Of a stretch of 64,000 bases of DNA, positions 34,744-43,526 are shown one piece after another. Below the pieces are notes generated by a model, which did not search any database, was not told the DNA's origin, and was given only the letters and a program-made list of their open reading frames with translations. Location: the NCBI GenBank assembly GCA_044337515.1, contig JBIINK010000003.1, positions 12,885 to 76,884 on the forward strand, given 5' to 3'. A program made the position numbers and the translations under genes. The DNA comes from CAJBVG01 sp044337515. Lineage in GTDB: Bacteria; Bacteroidota; Bacteroidia; Sphingobacteriales; Sphingobacteriaceae. How positions within the stretch are numbered: the stretch's first letter is position 1; each line of letters starts with the position of its first letter.

Positions 34744-35226
34744 TTAATTAAAGGTTACAGTGATAGTTAAATTACTAGGGTTATAACCATCTGGTAGACT
34801 AATTTTTAATCCATCAGTAGCGGTGTCAGATTCACATCTAGGTTGAATCATTGTACCCTTTTCAACGTTCTTAATTACGTTTGTTGAAAATGATTGTGCA
34901 CCATCGTTGTTCACAATAGTAACATTCATATTGATAACTGGGTTCGATGAACCTTCGTTAAATATGAACAATTGCACTTGAGCTGCTGAGTTCTCATCGC
35001 ATTTTACAATACGAGTAGAAACATCAACATGGTTTGCACTTTCTGCCGCTCTTAACCAGTCTTTGTAAACTGTTTCAGTTGGCGCTTGAGCGTAAATCGC
35101 CGATGATGAGAGCATCGATGATAACACAACAAAAAGAAATGCCAGTAGCTTCTTCCCAAGAAGCGCTTTACCCGTAGGTAAACTGGAATGCCTTGAGAGC
35201 ATTGCGTTTTTTTGATTGTTTGTCAT
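34744..35226 (-). CDS. Unknown secreted protein upstream of the giant T9SS protein
   Basis: The probable start is the ATG at 35226 (160 residues); a TTG at 35265 would add 13. A long n-region precedes a hydrophobic signal (LLAFLFVVLSSMLSSSAIYA). The mature part of about 110 residues is beta-rich (VQLFIFNEGSSNPVINMNVTIVNN) with two Cys (in IVKCDEN and QPRCESD) that could form a disulfide. No known family recognised and no T9SS domain. It ends 8 bp before the 1576-residue gene, so the two may work together, for example as a small partner or chaperone. Confidence 0.6.
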   Translation of the reverse strand: MTNNQKNAMLSRHSSLPTGKALLGKKLLAFLFVVLSSMLSSSAIYAQAPTETVYKDWLRAAESANHVDVSTRIVKCDENSAAQVQLFIFNEGSSNPVINMNVTIVNNDGAQSFSTNVIKNVEKGTMIQPRCESDTATDGLKISLPDGYNPSNLTITVTFN

Positions 35227-35618
35227 TGTGTTTTGGTTTATATATTTAAGTAAATTGTAATTCAATATTCTTTAACAGAATAAAATATTCTGTTTTAATC
35301 GTAAAATCGCCATGACATAATTAGCCTGACAATCAATTCATTCTGAAAAAATAGTAATAAAGTAACCCTTTATTCTTTTCTTAATAATACTATTAGTGGG
35401 CTTAACAAAAGGGGAATGTTACTAATATTAGTATTACTAATTATAGTAATATTAGAAAGAAATTTATTGATAAACAAGAATAATTTATCAATAATTTGTT
35501 TAAACGGGGTTTTTGAACTCGAGATGTGGTTTTTAACAGTAAATTTTATCAAAAGATAACCCTTTGGTAACATCTAAGTTCCAAAAGTCTAAAAATGTGG
35601 CATTTAAGAAATTAAACC
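35227..35618. other. AT-rich leader region with two hairpins
   Basis: This 392-bp gap must contain the promoter of the 160-residue/1576-residue gene pair and the 3' end of the diheme peroxidase gene. I see no reliable ORF; a 67-codon frame at 35370-35573 is AT-rich and has no homology signal. A 9-bp inverted repeat CTAATATTA/TAATATTAG lies at 35422-35455 in a stretch rich in the word TTAGTATTA. Confidence 0.6.
35275..35293. promoter_or_regulatory. Palindrome upstream of the secreted-protein pair
   Basis: ACAGAATA and TATTCTGT form a perfect 8-bp inverted repeat with a 3-nt spacer about 50 bp before the ATG at 35226. It could be an operator or a leader hairpin; no regulator is known. Confidence 0.4.
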
Positions 35619-36725
35619 CTAGTGAAATGGGTTCTTAAACAATGGATTATGAGTATAACTGGTATCTGTAAAGGTTTTCATGAACATTACTAAGGCCTGT
35701 TTCTCACGTGTCGTTAGTCCTAGTCCACCGTATTGATCTAATCGTTCTTGATTCTTTGTAAAGTTAATATCGAGGTTACGATTTTGCTTTAATCCAGAAC
35801 TATAAAATTCCACTACTTCTTCTAAGGTGTTAAATCGTCCATCATGCATAAATGGACCAGTAAGTTCAATGTTTCTTAGGGTTGGGACTTTAAATTTACC
35901 TTCATCTTGAGGTAATTTAGTTACAAAATATAAACCTTTACCTGCCATCTCTACATCGCTCAATAAACCATTGTCTCTGAAAGTAGTATCTAAGTTATGA
36001 GCTAAGAAAGTTCCTCCTCCTCCATGGCAATGGAAACATTGTCCGCGCTCGTTAAAGAAAACTTGAAAGCCTTCTAACTCTAAAACATCAGTAAATACTT
36101 GAGTTTGTATCGCTGGGTAACGATCGAACTTAGAACCATTCGATATCAGTAAGCGCTCAAATTGAGCAATTGCCCTTGCAATAAGTTCCGGTGTAATTTG
36201 ATCAGTACCAAACGCTGATCGGAACCATTTAGGATAAACAGAACTTGCCATCAGCTTCTTCACTACATTAGCTGAGGTTTCATGCATTTCTATTGGGTTA
36301 TTAATCGGTCCAAGTGCTTGTTCTTCTAAACTACTCGCCCTACCATTCCAAAAGAATTTCTTCTGCCATGCTAAATTAATTAAGGCCATCGATTGCATAT
36401 CGCCAACTGCAGCATTCACTCCAATACTATATTTCTTATTGTCGGCAAAGGAATATGCCGGATTATGACAACTTGCACAAGCTATGGTACTATCACTCGA
36501 TAAAATAGGATCGTAAAAAAGCATTCGACCTAATTCAAATCCTCTTTTAGTTAAAGGGTTATTAGCAGGTTGTTCGAACGTAGGGAAAAACTCCGGACTA
36601 ACAAAGTTATATAGGGTATCTGGATAAACATCAGCAACAACAGGCTTTACATCGTCCTTGGTACACGATACTAAAAAAATAATAAAAGCGATGAGAAACG
36701 TAAAAATGCCTATTAACTTTTTCAT
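35619..36725 (-). CDS. Diheme cytochrome c peroxidase/MauG-family lipoprotein (MbnH-like)
   Basis: This 368-residue lipoprotein (lipobox LVSC, Cys21) carries two c-type heme motifs, CASCH (Cys83-His87) and CFHCH (Cys230-His234). It also has the family segments LGRMLFYDPILS, WNGRASSLEEQALGPI and PFMHDGRFNTLEEVVEFY. Members are either H2O2 reductases or MauG/MbnH enzymes that oxidise a tryptophan on a protein substrate. Its start overlaps the stop of an MbnP-like gene by four bases (ATGA), so translation is coupled. That pairing favours an MbnH-like role, oxidising the neighbour. Which residue is the sixth heme ligand is not settled by eye. Confidence 0.9.
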   Translation of the reverse strand: MKKLIGIFTFLIAFIIFLVSCTKDDVKPVVADVYPDTLYNFVSPEFFPTFEQPANNPLTKRGFELGRMLFYDPILSSDSTIACASCHNPAYSFADNKKYSIGVNAAVGDMQSMALINLAWQKKFFWNGRASSLEEQALGPINNPIEMHETSANVVKKLMASSVYPKWFRSAFGTDQITPELIARAIAQFERLLISNGSKFDRYPAIQTQVFTDVLELEGFQVFFNERGQCFHCHGGGGTFLAHNLDTTFRDNGLLSDVEMAGKGLYFVTKLPQDEGKFKVPTLRNIELTGPFMHDGRFNTLEEVVEFYSSGLKQNRNLDINFTKNQERLDQYGGLGLTTREKQALVMFMKTFTDTSYTHNPLFKNPFH

Positions 36726-37465
36726 AATTGTTCTATTGAAAATACATAGTTCGCATTCTGTTTAAATAATAATTGTTTGGCATCATCATCCATCATATAA
36801 CCATATCCATCATTCAAATTAATATCATTCAAACCATCGAACCATTGATCAACATTCATAGTGATGTTAATGTTTCCCTTCTCACCATCTTTTGCTGTAA
36901 AATCTATTGGATACGATCCGTAATACTGATTGTAATTCTTACCCAAGTGTATTGCGTATCCCATTAACACATTACTTGCGTTTTGGTATACTCCTTCCAT
37001 TTGCATGAAATGATAGCCACCTCCCAATGGATCCGGCCATTCCATAGAATTTGCTTCCGAGGTATTGCCTAATCCTAAGAATTTATTTCGAACAGTATCT
37101 ATTCCAAAAATAAAACTCATGCGTGTATAATGTCCTGCTGGAATATTACTTAAAGTATATTCTTGATAATTCGTATTCGCTTCTGCTGGGTTAATTAGCT
37201 TAACCATGTTTACATCATACCCAATAGTATCATCTCTATAAATAATGATTTTAGAAATGTAATATTTCAAGTTCTTGATGTTCCACTGATTCCCTTTAAC
37301 ATTCGTATAAGTCAAGGTATTATTTGCAACAACTTGCAAGGCTTCCGTTTTATATAAATGCTTGAAATGAAATTGTATGCTAGGACTATCTAGCGTAACG
37401 CTTGTATTCTTTTCACATGAAAAAAACAAAACGCTTAGCATTAGGGTTAGAAATCTGTATTTCAT
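36722..37465 (-). CDS. MbnP-like copper-binding lipoprotein
   Basis: The start is the ATG at 37465 (247 residues, lipobox FFSC, Cys17); an upstream TTG frame lacks a signal and is rejected. It shows the MbnP pattern: IQFHFKHLYKTEAL, then WNIKNLKYYISKI, LSNIPAGHYTRMSFIFGID, SMEWPDPLGGGYHFMQMEG, YAIHLG and ITMNVDQWFDG. MbnP proteins bind Cu(I) at a site that includes kynurenine made from Trp by the diheme partner MbnH. Trp143 and Trp207 are the obvious candidates here, Trp143 sitting beside Met141. It is co-transcribed with the diheme enzyme gene. Copper binding is inferred from family and context. Confidence 0.83.
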   Translation of the reverse strand: MKYRFLTLMLSVLFFSCEKNTSVTLDSPSIQFHFKHLYKTEALQVVANNTLTYTNVKGNQWNIKNLKYYISKIIIYRDDTIGYDVNMVKLINPAEANTNYQEYTLSNIPAGHYTRMSFIFGIDTVRNKFLGLGNTSEANSMEWPDPLGGGYHFMQMEGVYQNASNVLMGYAIHLGKNYNQYYGSYPIDFTAKDGEKGNINITMNVDQWFDGLNDINLNDGYGYMMDDDAKQLLFKQNANYVFSIEQL

Positions 37466-37543
37466 AATCAAATTGAAGCTAAAATCGTACCAAATAACAT
37501 GACTAAGGTCATAATTGGCTATATTTGACCCTGTGTACAAAGA

Positions 37544-37632
37544 ATTATGTATTAAGTACAATGTACAATAATCTTAATACATAGTACATAATACTTAATA
37601 CATAGTACATAGTACATAATACATAATACAAT
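37544..37632. repeat. AGTACAATGTACA / AATACATAGTACAT array
   Basis: Between the MbnP gene and the ABC transporter gene the sequence consists of near-repeats: AAGTACAATGTACAA, then TTAATACATAGTACATAATAC twice, then shorter TACATAGTACATAATACATAA units. It ends six bases before the transporter ATG. The AAGTACAATGTACAA word also occurs as an in-frame array at 63488-63527. Confidence 0.88.
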
Positions 37633-37637
37633 AAGGT

Positions 37638-39467
37638 ATGGCAAAAGGAAGAGCTCAGCTCAATAGTGGTAGTAAGCAAGAAACAGAGTTACCTAAAGCA
37701 AAAATTAATAAGCAATCGCTAAAGAAGGTTATTACACTTGTTAAATACCTAAAACCATATCGTGTAAAATTTTTCTTAGGTATTTTTTTCTTAATACTTA
37801 CTGCGCTTACCTCATTAGCATTCCCAAGAGCTATGGGAAATCTAATTGATGCGGCAACACTTAGCAAGGGTTTATCTAATATCAATACCATCGCAATAGT
37901 TTTATTAGGCATCCTATTCTTTCAAGCTATTACTACTTTCCTTAAAGTAATTTGGTTTGTTGAAGTAGCCGAACGCTCTTTAGCCGATTTACGTAAAGAC
38001 ACTTACTTTAAATTAGTGACACTACCCATGACCTTTTTTGCTCAACGTCGTGTGGGTGAACTCAACTCTAGAATTTCAGCCGACCTATCGCAAATACAAG
38101 ACAGTATTACCATTACTATTGCCGAATTACTTCGTCAGATTATTACCTTAATTGGTGGTATTATCGCACTAAGTTTAGTATCGGTAAAATTAACCTTAAT
38201 GATGCTGGCTATTTTCCCAGTACTCATAGGAGTTGCCGTAGTTTTTGGTAAATACATTCGTGGCATAGCACGTAAATCGCAAGATCAATTAGCCGAATCA
38301 AATGTTATTGTTGAAGAAACATTACAAGGTATAAGCAACGTGAAAGCCTTTGTAAATGAGGCTTACGAGACCTTACGATATAAAAAATCGATGAACGAGG
38401 TTATTAAATACGCACTTAAAGGAGCAAAATTCCGTGGTGCATTTTCTGCCTTTATCATCTTCTGTTTATTTGGTTCTATTGTAATTGTAGTATGGTACGG
38501 TTCTACACTTGTACAAAAAGGTGACATCACCGTTGGTGAATTAACAACCTTTATTTTATATGCCACCTACGTTGGTGCTGCTATGGGTAGCTTTGCCGAT
38601 TTATATTCTCAACTACAAAAAACAGTTGGTGCAACCGAACGTGTTATTGAATTATTAGATGAGAAAAATGAAGACATCAGTTTAGATGTTCGTCAAGGAA
38701 TTATCGATAAAAAAATTAATGGTAAAATAGAATTCAACAACATACAATTTGCCTACTCAACGCGTAAAGAAATTGAAGTATTAAAGGGATTAAGTTTTAC
38801 TGCAAACATTGGCGAGAAGGTAGCTATTGTTGGACAAAGCGGAGCAGGTAAATCTACCATCGCTTCTCTCCTCTTACGTTTCTACACTCCAGATTCGGGT
38901 AGTATTACTTTCGATGATGTGAATGCAGCTGAGTACTCATTATCTGATATACGAAATCAAATTGCCATTGTTCCTCAAGATGTTTTACTCTTTGGTGGAA
39001 GCATTCGTGAAAATATTTGTTACGGGAAAATCGACGCTAGTAATGATGAACTTATTACAGCGGCTCGCCAAGCGAACGCTCATGATTTCATTATGTCGTT
39101 CCCAGAAGGTTATGAAACCGTAGTTGGTGAACGTGGTATAAAATTATCGGGCGGTCAACGTCAACGTATTGCCATTGCTAGAGCATTGCTTAAAAACCCT
39201 GCGATTTTAATTTTAGATGAAGCAACGAGTAGCCTAGATTCTGAATCAGAGCGTTTGGTTCAAGAAGCTTTACAAATATTAATGAGTGGAAGAACTTCTA
39301 TCATCATTGCGCATCGTTTATCTACTATTAGAGAAGCTGATCAAATAATAGTAATCGATGAAGGTATAGTAAAAGAAACCGGTACTCATCAAGAATTAAT
39401 GAATAACGAATCTGGATTGTATCGTTATTTAAGTCAGTTGCAATTACAAGAAACCATCGCCGAATGA
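37638..39467 (+). CDS. ABC exporter, fused permease and ATPase (MsbA-like half-transporter)
   Basis: This 609-residue protein has an N-terminal type I exporter membrane domain of six helices (about 40-340) and a C-terminal ATPase. Walker A is GQSGAGKST (399-407), the Q-loop lies in AIVPQDVLLFGG, the signature is LSGGQRQR, Walker B is AILILDEATSSLD, and the H-loop is IIIAHRLSTI. It would work as a homodimer, or heterodimer if another half exists. Substrate (lipid, drug or peptide) cannot be read. The last four bases (ATGA) overlap the next gene, so the two are coupled. Its 5' region is occupied by a repeat array. Confidence 0.93.
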   Translation: MAKGRAQLNSGSKQETELPKAKINKQSLKKVITLVKYLKPYRVKFFLGIFFLILTALTSLAFPRAMGNLIDAATLSKGLSNINTIAIVLLGILFFQAITTFLKVIWFVEVAERSLADLRKDTYFKLVTLPMTFFAQRRVGELNSRISADLSQIQDSITITIAELLRQIITLIGGIIALSLVSVKLTLMMLAIFPVLIGVAVVFGKYIRGIARKSQDQLAESNVIVEETLQGISNVKAFVNEAYETLRYKKSMNEVIKYALKGAKFRGAFSAFIIFCLFGSIVIVVWYGSTLVQKGDITVGELTTFILYATYVGAAMGSFADLYSQLQKTVGATERVIELLDEKNEDISLDVRQGIIDKKINGKIEFNNIQFAYSTRKEIEVLKGLSFTANIGEKVAIVGQSGAGKSTIASLLLRFYTPDSGSITFDDVNAAEYSLSDIRNQIAIVPQDVLLFGGSIRENICYGKIDASNDELITAARQANAHDFIMSFPEGYETVVGERGIKLSGGQRQRIAIARALLKNPAILILDEATSSLDSESERLVQEALQILMSGRTSIIIAHRLSTIREADQIIVIDEGIVKETGTHQELMNNESGLYRYLSQLQLQETIAE

Positions 39468-40861
39468 AGTTTATAAGTTGGGGTGCCGCAGAACAAGTTA
39501 CTGGAAGTATGCACATGCTCGAATTGCATGATGGCTACAAAATTTTAATCGATTGTGGTTTGGATTATGATAACAATAAAAAATCATACGACAACGATCA
39601 CTTCCCTTTTGATGTAGAAGACATTGATTTAATACTCTTAACTCATGCTCACATCGATCATAGTGGAAACCTACCAACCATAGTAAAACATGGATACTCC
39701 GGACAAATACTCTGTACCGCAGCAACACGAGATTTAGCAAATTTATTACTGAGTGATTCCGTCAATGTTTTTATGGAACGATCTAAAAAGAAAAAAAATC
39801 ATTCTAAAAAAAGAAGTTTTCAAGAGTTTCAAAACAGACCACTTTATCTTCACAAACATGTGATGGATACCATGGATCGTTTTGTGACTATCCCTTTCGA
39901 ACAATCGTTTGAAATTCGTCCAGATGTACATATTCAATTTATACCTACTGGTCACCTACTCGGTGCCGCAGCCATTGAACTAAAAATAAAAGAGAACGAT
40001 GAATTAAAAACCATTGTGTTTAGTGGTGATATCGGTAGAAAAAATTACCCCATTCTAAGCGACCCTAAATACATTAGCGATTGCGATTACATGATCTGCG
40101 AATCTACTTATGGCGGACGATTACACACCACCAATAGAACGATTGAAGAAGTATTAATTGAACAGATTGAAAACACTTGCATTAAGCAACCCGGTCGTTT
40201 AATTATACCGGCATTTAGTATTGGTAGAACTCAAGCACTCGTATATTCTTTGCATAAAATTTTTAATGACAAAAAACTTCCGAGAGTAGATGTGTTTGTG
40301 GATAGTCCTTTAGGAATGGGTGGTACAGAAGTGTATCGTAAACATCATTCTTTATTAAATGAAGAAGCACAATCGTTCTTTCAAAAATTCGGAGATCAAT
40401 TTGAATTTGATGGATTGAAATATGTAGAAACTTTAAAAGAAAGTAAACAAATTTCAAATTATTTTGAACCTTGTATTATTATATCTTCTGCAGGAATGTT
40501 AGAAGGAGGAAGAATTCAAGATCACTTATACAACAACATTCAGAATTATTACGCAACCATCTTCTTTATTGGTTACTGCGCAAAAGGTACATTAGGCCGA
40601 CGATTATTAGACGGCACTCCTATTGTTAAAATAAATGGTCGAGATTTATCGGTATTCGCTAGCATCCATCAAACCGATTTGTTTAGCGCCCATGCCGACC
40701 ATGAGGGGCTCATAAATTACATAAACGCTGCAAAAAAGAAACTCAAAAAAGTATTCCTCGTGCACGGAGAGAAAGAATCCATGACCGCATTGCAAGCCAA
40801 TGTTGAATTAATGGGAATTAATGCTGAAATTGCGAAAAAAGGAACTGTTTACGAACTCTAA
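39464..40861 (+). CDS. Metallo-beta-lactamase/beta-CASP RNase
   Basis: This 465-residue protein belongs to the Ysh1/CPSF73-like family of RNA-processing nucleases. The zinc motif HAHIDHSGN (His61, His63, Asp65, His66) follows DLILLT. HLLGAAAIELK, FSGDIGRKNYPI, the beta-CASP segments CESTYGGR, IPAFSIGRTQALVYSLH and ISSAGMLEGGRIQDHL, and the final SAHADHEGL and VFLVHGEK complete it. It likely cleaves single-stranded RNA; related Bacteroidota genes are common but their substrates are largely unknown. The start codon overlaps the ABC transporter stop. An SRPBCC gene starts 5 bp after its stop. Confidence 0.93.
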   Translation: MKFISWGAAEQVTGSMHMLELHDGYKILIDCGLDYDNNKKSYDNDHFPFDVEDIDLILLTHAHIDHSGNLPTIVKHGYSGQILCTAATRDLANLLLSDSVNVFMERSKKKKNHSKKRSFQEFQNRPLYLHKHVMDTMDRFVTIPFEQSFEIRPDVHIQFIPTGHLLGAAAIELKIKENDELKTIVFSGDIGRKNYPILSDPKYISDCDYMICESTYGGRLHTTNRTIEEVLIEQIENTCIKQPGRLIIPAFSIGRTQALVYSLHKIFNDKKLPRVDVFVDSPLGMGGTEVYRKHHSLLNEEAQSFFQKFGDQFEFDGLKYVETLKESKQISNYFEPCIIISSAGMLEGGRIQDHLYNNIQNYYATIFFIGYCAKGTLGRRLLDGTPIVKINGRDLSVFASIHQTDLFSAHADHEGLINYINAAKKKLKKVFLVHGEKESMTALQANVELMGINAEIAKKGTVYEL

Positions 40862-40865
40862 CCCT

Positions 40866-41261
40866 ATGAAAACATTCAAGAAATATTACGAATTACCTAC
40901 TAGTCCAGACCAAGTGTATTTAGCACTTACCAACCCAAATACTATTGCCTTATGGACTGGCTCGCCTGCAGAAATGAGTACAGTACCTAATTCTGAATTC
41001 TCTTTATGGGATGGTGATATTTGTGGTAAGAATGTTGAATTTGAAGAGAATAAGAAGATTGTTCAAAACTGGTACTTCGAAGGTATTACCGACGATTCTA
41101 TCGTGACCATTAAATTACATGAGGGTAAAAGAGCAGGAAGTACATCGGTAGAATTAACGCATACCAATATTCCGGATGATGACTATGAAGACATGATGCA
41201 CGGTTGGGATGAATATTATTTCAATGCTCTAATTGATTTCTTCGAAGAAGAAGGAGAATAA
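40866..41261 (+). CDS. SRPBCC/AHSA1-like (START-fold) protein
   Basis: The ATG at 40866 gives 131 residues and is preferred over an upstream in-frame ATG that overlaps the beta-CASP gene by 40 bp. The sequence KKYYELPTSPDQVYLALTNPNTIALWTGSPAEMS, then NWYFEGITDDSIVTIKL and SVELTHTNIPDDDYEDMMHGWDEYYFNAL, is the pattern of the AHSA1/START-like SRPBCC fold, which binds hydrophobic ligands or Hsp90-type chaperones. The C-terminus is acidic. Probably in one operon with the ABC exporter and RNase. Specific function unknown. Confidence 0.85.
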   Translation: MKTFKKYYELPTSPDQVYLALTNPNTIALWTGSPAEMSTVPNSEFSLWDGDICGKNVEFEENKKIVQNWYFEGITDDSIVTIKLHEGKRAGSTSVELTHTNIPDDDYEDMMHGWDEYYFNALIDFFEEEGE

Positions 41262-41262
41262 A

Positions 41263-42498
41263 TTACTCTACTTTATGAATTAATAAACCGCAGTGTAGCT
41301 TGGGTTCAAACCAGGTTGACTTCGGTGGCATTACACTTCCGTTATCGGCTACTGCTATTAGTTCATCTATAGATGTTGGATATAAAATAAACGCGAGCTT
41401 CATATCTCCACTATCCACAAGTGCAACAATATTTTCTACTGGGGTAGGTCCGCCAACAAACTTTATCCGCTTATCTCTACGAGGATCTTCAATCCCCAAA
41501 ATCGGACTTAGTATTTCGTGTTGAAGGATGCTGACATCTAATTTTGCAACAGGATCTTTTACATCTAATAAATGTTTTGGTATTTTTAATTCATACCATT
41601 TTTTATCGAGGTATAAGTGGAAAGCATGTGGTGATGAGGGTTTCGGAGTGTTTGTTTCAGAAATCTCAAACGTTTTTTTCAAGGTGTCTAAAAATTCTAC
41701 TTCCGATAAACCATTTAAATCTTTTACCAAACGTTGAAATTCAAACACCATTAATTGGTCAAAACTAAAGTACAAGGTGCTAAAGAAATTATAATCTTCG
41801 TGACCACGATGCTTTAAATTATTTTTTCTTCGTTGAATACCTGCTAAGGAAGCCGCTGCTGCACGATGATGCCCGTCGGCGATATACGACTCCGGTAAGC
41901 GTGCAAATTCACTTACCATCGTTTTAATCGTTTCCTCATCATCAATCTTCCATAATTGATGCTGTTGCTCATCGGCAAAAAAATCAACTAAGGGTGTTTC
42001 TTTTACTTTATCTTCAATAATTTGATCGAGTGCCGGAGTGCCCGAGTACGTTACCAGTACAGGGTTTGCATCGATTCCAGTATTATCTAAATATTCTATT
42101 AAATCTTTTTCACGATCGGCACGAGTATGTTCATGTTTACGAAGGGTATTATCTAAATAATCATCAATAGCTGTGATACACCAAATCCCCGTTTGCCATT
42201 GTCCTTTGTTGAACGTACGGTAAATGTAAATCGCTTCTTTATCGTCACTCAACAAAACTTTATCATCAATAAAATCTTCAAAAAATTCTTTTGCTTTTTT
42301 GAAAATCAATTCTTCACGAGAACCACGCATAAACGGATTGTCGATAAGAGGTTCGATGGTATGTAAAAAAGAGATGGGATTATTTTGCAGAATTTGTTTA
42401 GCAGGTTCCGTATAAAACTGATCGAATGGTTTTACAACCACTTGCAACGTTTTATCGGCAGCTGGACGAATTCCTTTAAATGCTTTAATCCTAGGCAT
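41263..42498 (-). CDS. DUF1015 family protein
   Basis: This 411-residue protein matches DUF1015: start MPRIKAFKGIRPA, NPISFLHTIEPLIDNP, the strongly conserved YIADGHHRAAAAS (about 210-222), and a C-terminal FVGGPTPVENIVALVD and MPPKSTWFEPKLHCGL. The function is unknown. The gene commonly follows serA/serC in Bacteroidota, and here it starts one base after serA ends, on the same strand, so a link to serine metabolism is plausible. It converges with the SRPBCC gene, leaving only one base between stop codons and no visible terminator. Confidence 0.93.
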   Translation of the reverse strand: MPRIKAFKGIRPAADKTLQVVVKPFDQFYTEPAKQILQNNPISFLHTIEPLIDNPFMRGSREELIFKKAKEFFEDFIDDKVLLSDDKEAIYIYRTFNKGQWQTGIWCITAIDDYLDNTLRKHEHTRADREKDLIEYLDNTGIDANPVLVTYSGTPALDQIIEDKVKETPLVDFFADEQQHQLWKIDDEETIKTMVSEFARLPESYIADGHHRAAAASLAGIQRRKNNLKHRGHEDYNFFSTLYFSFDQLMVFEFQRLVKDLNGLSEVEFLDTLKKTFEISETNTPKPSSPHAFHLYLDKKWYELKIPKHLLDVKDPVAKLDVSILQHEILSPILGIEDPRRDKRIKFVGGPTPVENIVALVDSGDMKLAFILYPTSIDELIAVADNGSVMPPKSTWFEPKLHCGLLIHKVE

Positions 42499-42499
42499 T

Positions 42500-43453
42500 T
42501 TATGCTTTGCTTAATTCCTCAATCATGCGTTGCGCTAATTCCACTCCAATACGTTCTTGGGCTTCGTTTGTAGAGGCTCCAATGTGCGGACTAAGAGAAA
42601 TTTTAGCATGCGATAAGATGGCTTTAGAAGGAGTTGGTTCGTTATCGAAAACATCTAAACCAGCAAAGGCTAAATGTCCAGAATCTAAGGCATTGATTAA
42701 AGCCGTTTCATCAATTACTCCACCACGAGCACAGTTAACAATGGCAGCACCTTTTTTCATCATTGCAAATTCATCTGCACCAATAACCGGTTTACCATCA
42801 ACTGCAGGAACATGAAGCGTAATAAAATCAGCATTCTTCAATATGTATTCTTTACTAACTGGACTTACTTTAAATTTCATTTTCTGTTCGTCGGCAAAAA
42901 TTATTTCTACTTCTGAATTGAAATCGAAAATATCAAAAGCCAAAACATTCATTCCTAAACCAATGGCCATCTTTGCTGCTTCTCTTCCAATTCTACCAAA
43001 GCCAAGCACACCAAGCGTTTTACCACGAAGCTCTATGCCTTTTGCATAATTTTTCTTTAAATCATTAAAAGCTGTATCACCTTTCGCTGGCATATCGCGA
43101 TTAGCTTGTCCTAAGAAACGAACACCAGAAAATAAATGAGCAAAAACTAATTCTGCTACTGAAAGCGATGAAGCTGCAGGTGTATTAATTACTGCAATTC
43201 CTTTTGAGCGGGCATAGTCAACATCGATATTATCCATACCTACTCCACCTCTACCAATTAACTTAATATTCGGACAAGCATCCAATAATTCTTTACGAAC
43301 TTTTGTTGCCGAACGAACCGTTAAAGCATCGTATTCATTAAGTCGCGAAGCTAACTGATCTTGAGGAATATTTTGAGTATCCACTGTAAATCCAGCATCT
43401 TCTAACATTTTCTTTCCAACAGGATCTATTCCGTCGTTTGCAAGTATTTTCAT
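42500..43453 (-). CDS. serA: D-3-phosphoglycerate dehydrogenase
   Basis: SerA catalyses the first step of serine synthesis, oxidising 3-phosphoglycerate with NAD+. The 317-residue short form lacks the C-terminal ACT regulatory domain, so feedback inhibition by serine through that domain is not expected. Motifs: LTVRSATKVRKELL, the NAD-binding GVLGFGRIGREAAK, TLHVPAVDGKPVIG, VNCARGGVIDETAL (catalytic Arg) and the His of LSPHIGASTNEAQ. It follows serC with 57 bp between, largely a TATTGAG array. Confidence 0.95.
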   Translation of the reverse strand: MKILANDGIDPVGKKMLEDAGFTVDTQNIPQDQLASRLNEYDALTVRSATKVRKELLDACPNIKLIGRGGVGMDNIDVDYARSKGIAVINTPAASSLSVAELVFAHLFSGVRFLGQANRDMPAKGDTAFNDLKKNYAKGIELRGKTLGVLGFGRIGREAAKMAIGLGMNVLAFDIFDFNSEVEIIFADEQKMKFKVSPVSKEYILKNADFITLHVPAVDGKPVIGADEFAMMKKGAAIVNCARGGVIDETALINALDSGHLAFAGLDVFDNEPTPSKAILSHAKISLSPHIGASTNEAQERIGVELAQRMIEELSKA

Positions 43454-43462
43454 AGTTGTAAG

Positions 43463-43526
43463 TATTGAGTATTGAGTATTGAGAAACTCAATAAAGCAAA
43501 TTTTTAATTCCTAATTCCTAATTTCG
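43463..43526. repeat. TATTGAG x3 hairpin and AATTCCT array at the serC stop
   Basis: TATTGAG is repeated three times (43463-43483), and its last copy pairs with CTCAATA at 43487-43493 across an AAA loop. AATTCCT repeats (43506-43526) continue up to and over the serC stop codon at 43511-43513, so the last serC codons (I-R-N-stop) are spelled by the array. Confidence 0.85.

Noticed and set aside
35370..35573. 67-codon ORF between the peroxidase and secreted-protein genes
   Set aside because: AT-rich low-complexity translation without family signal, in a region with hairpins; more likely leader DNA.
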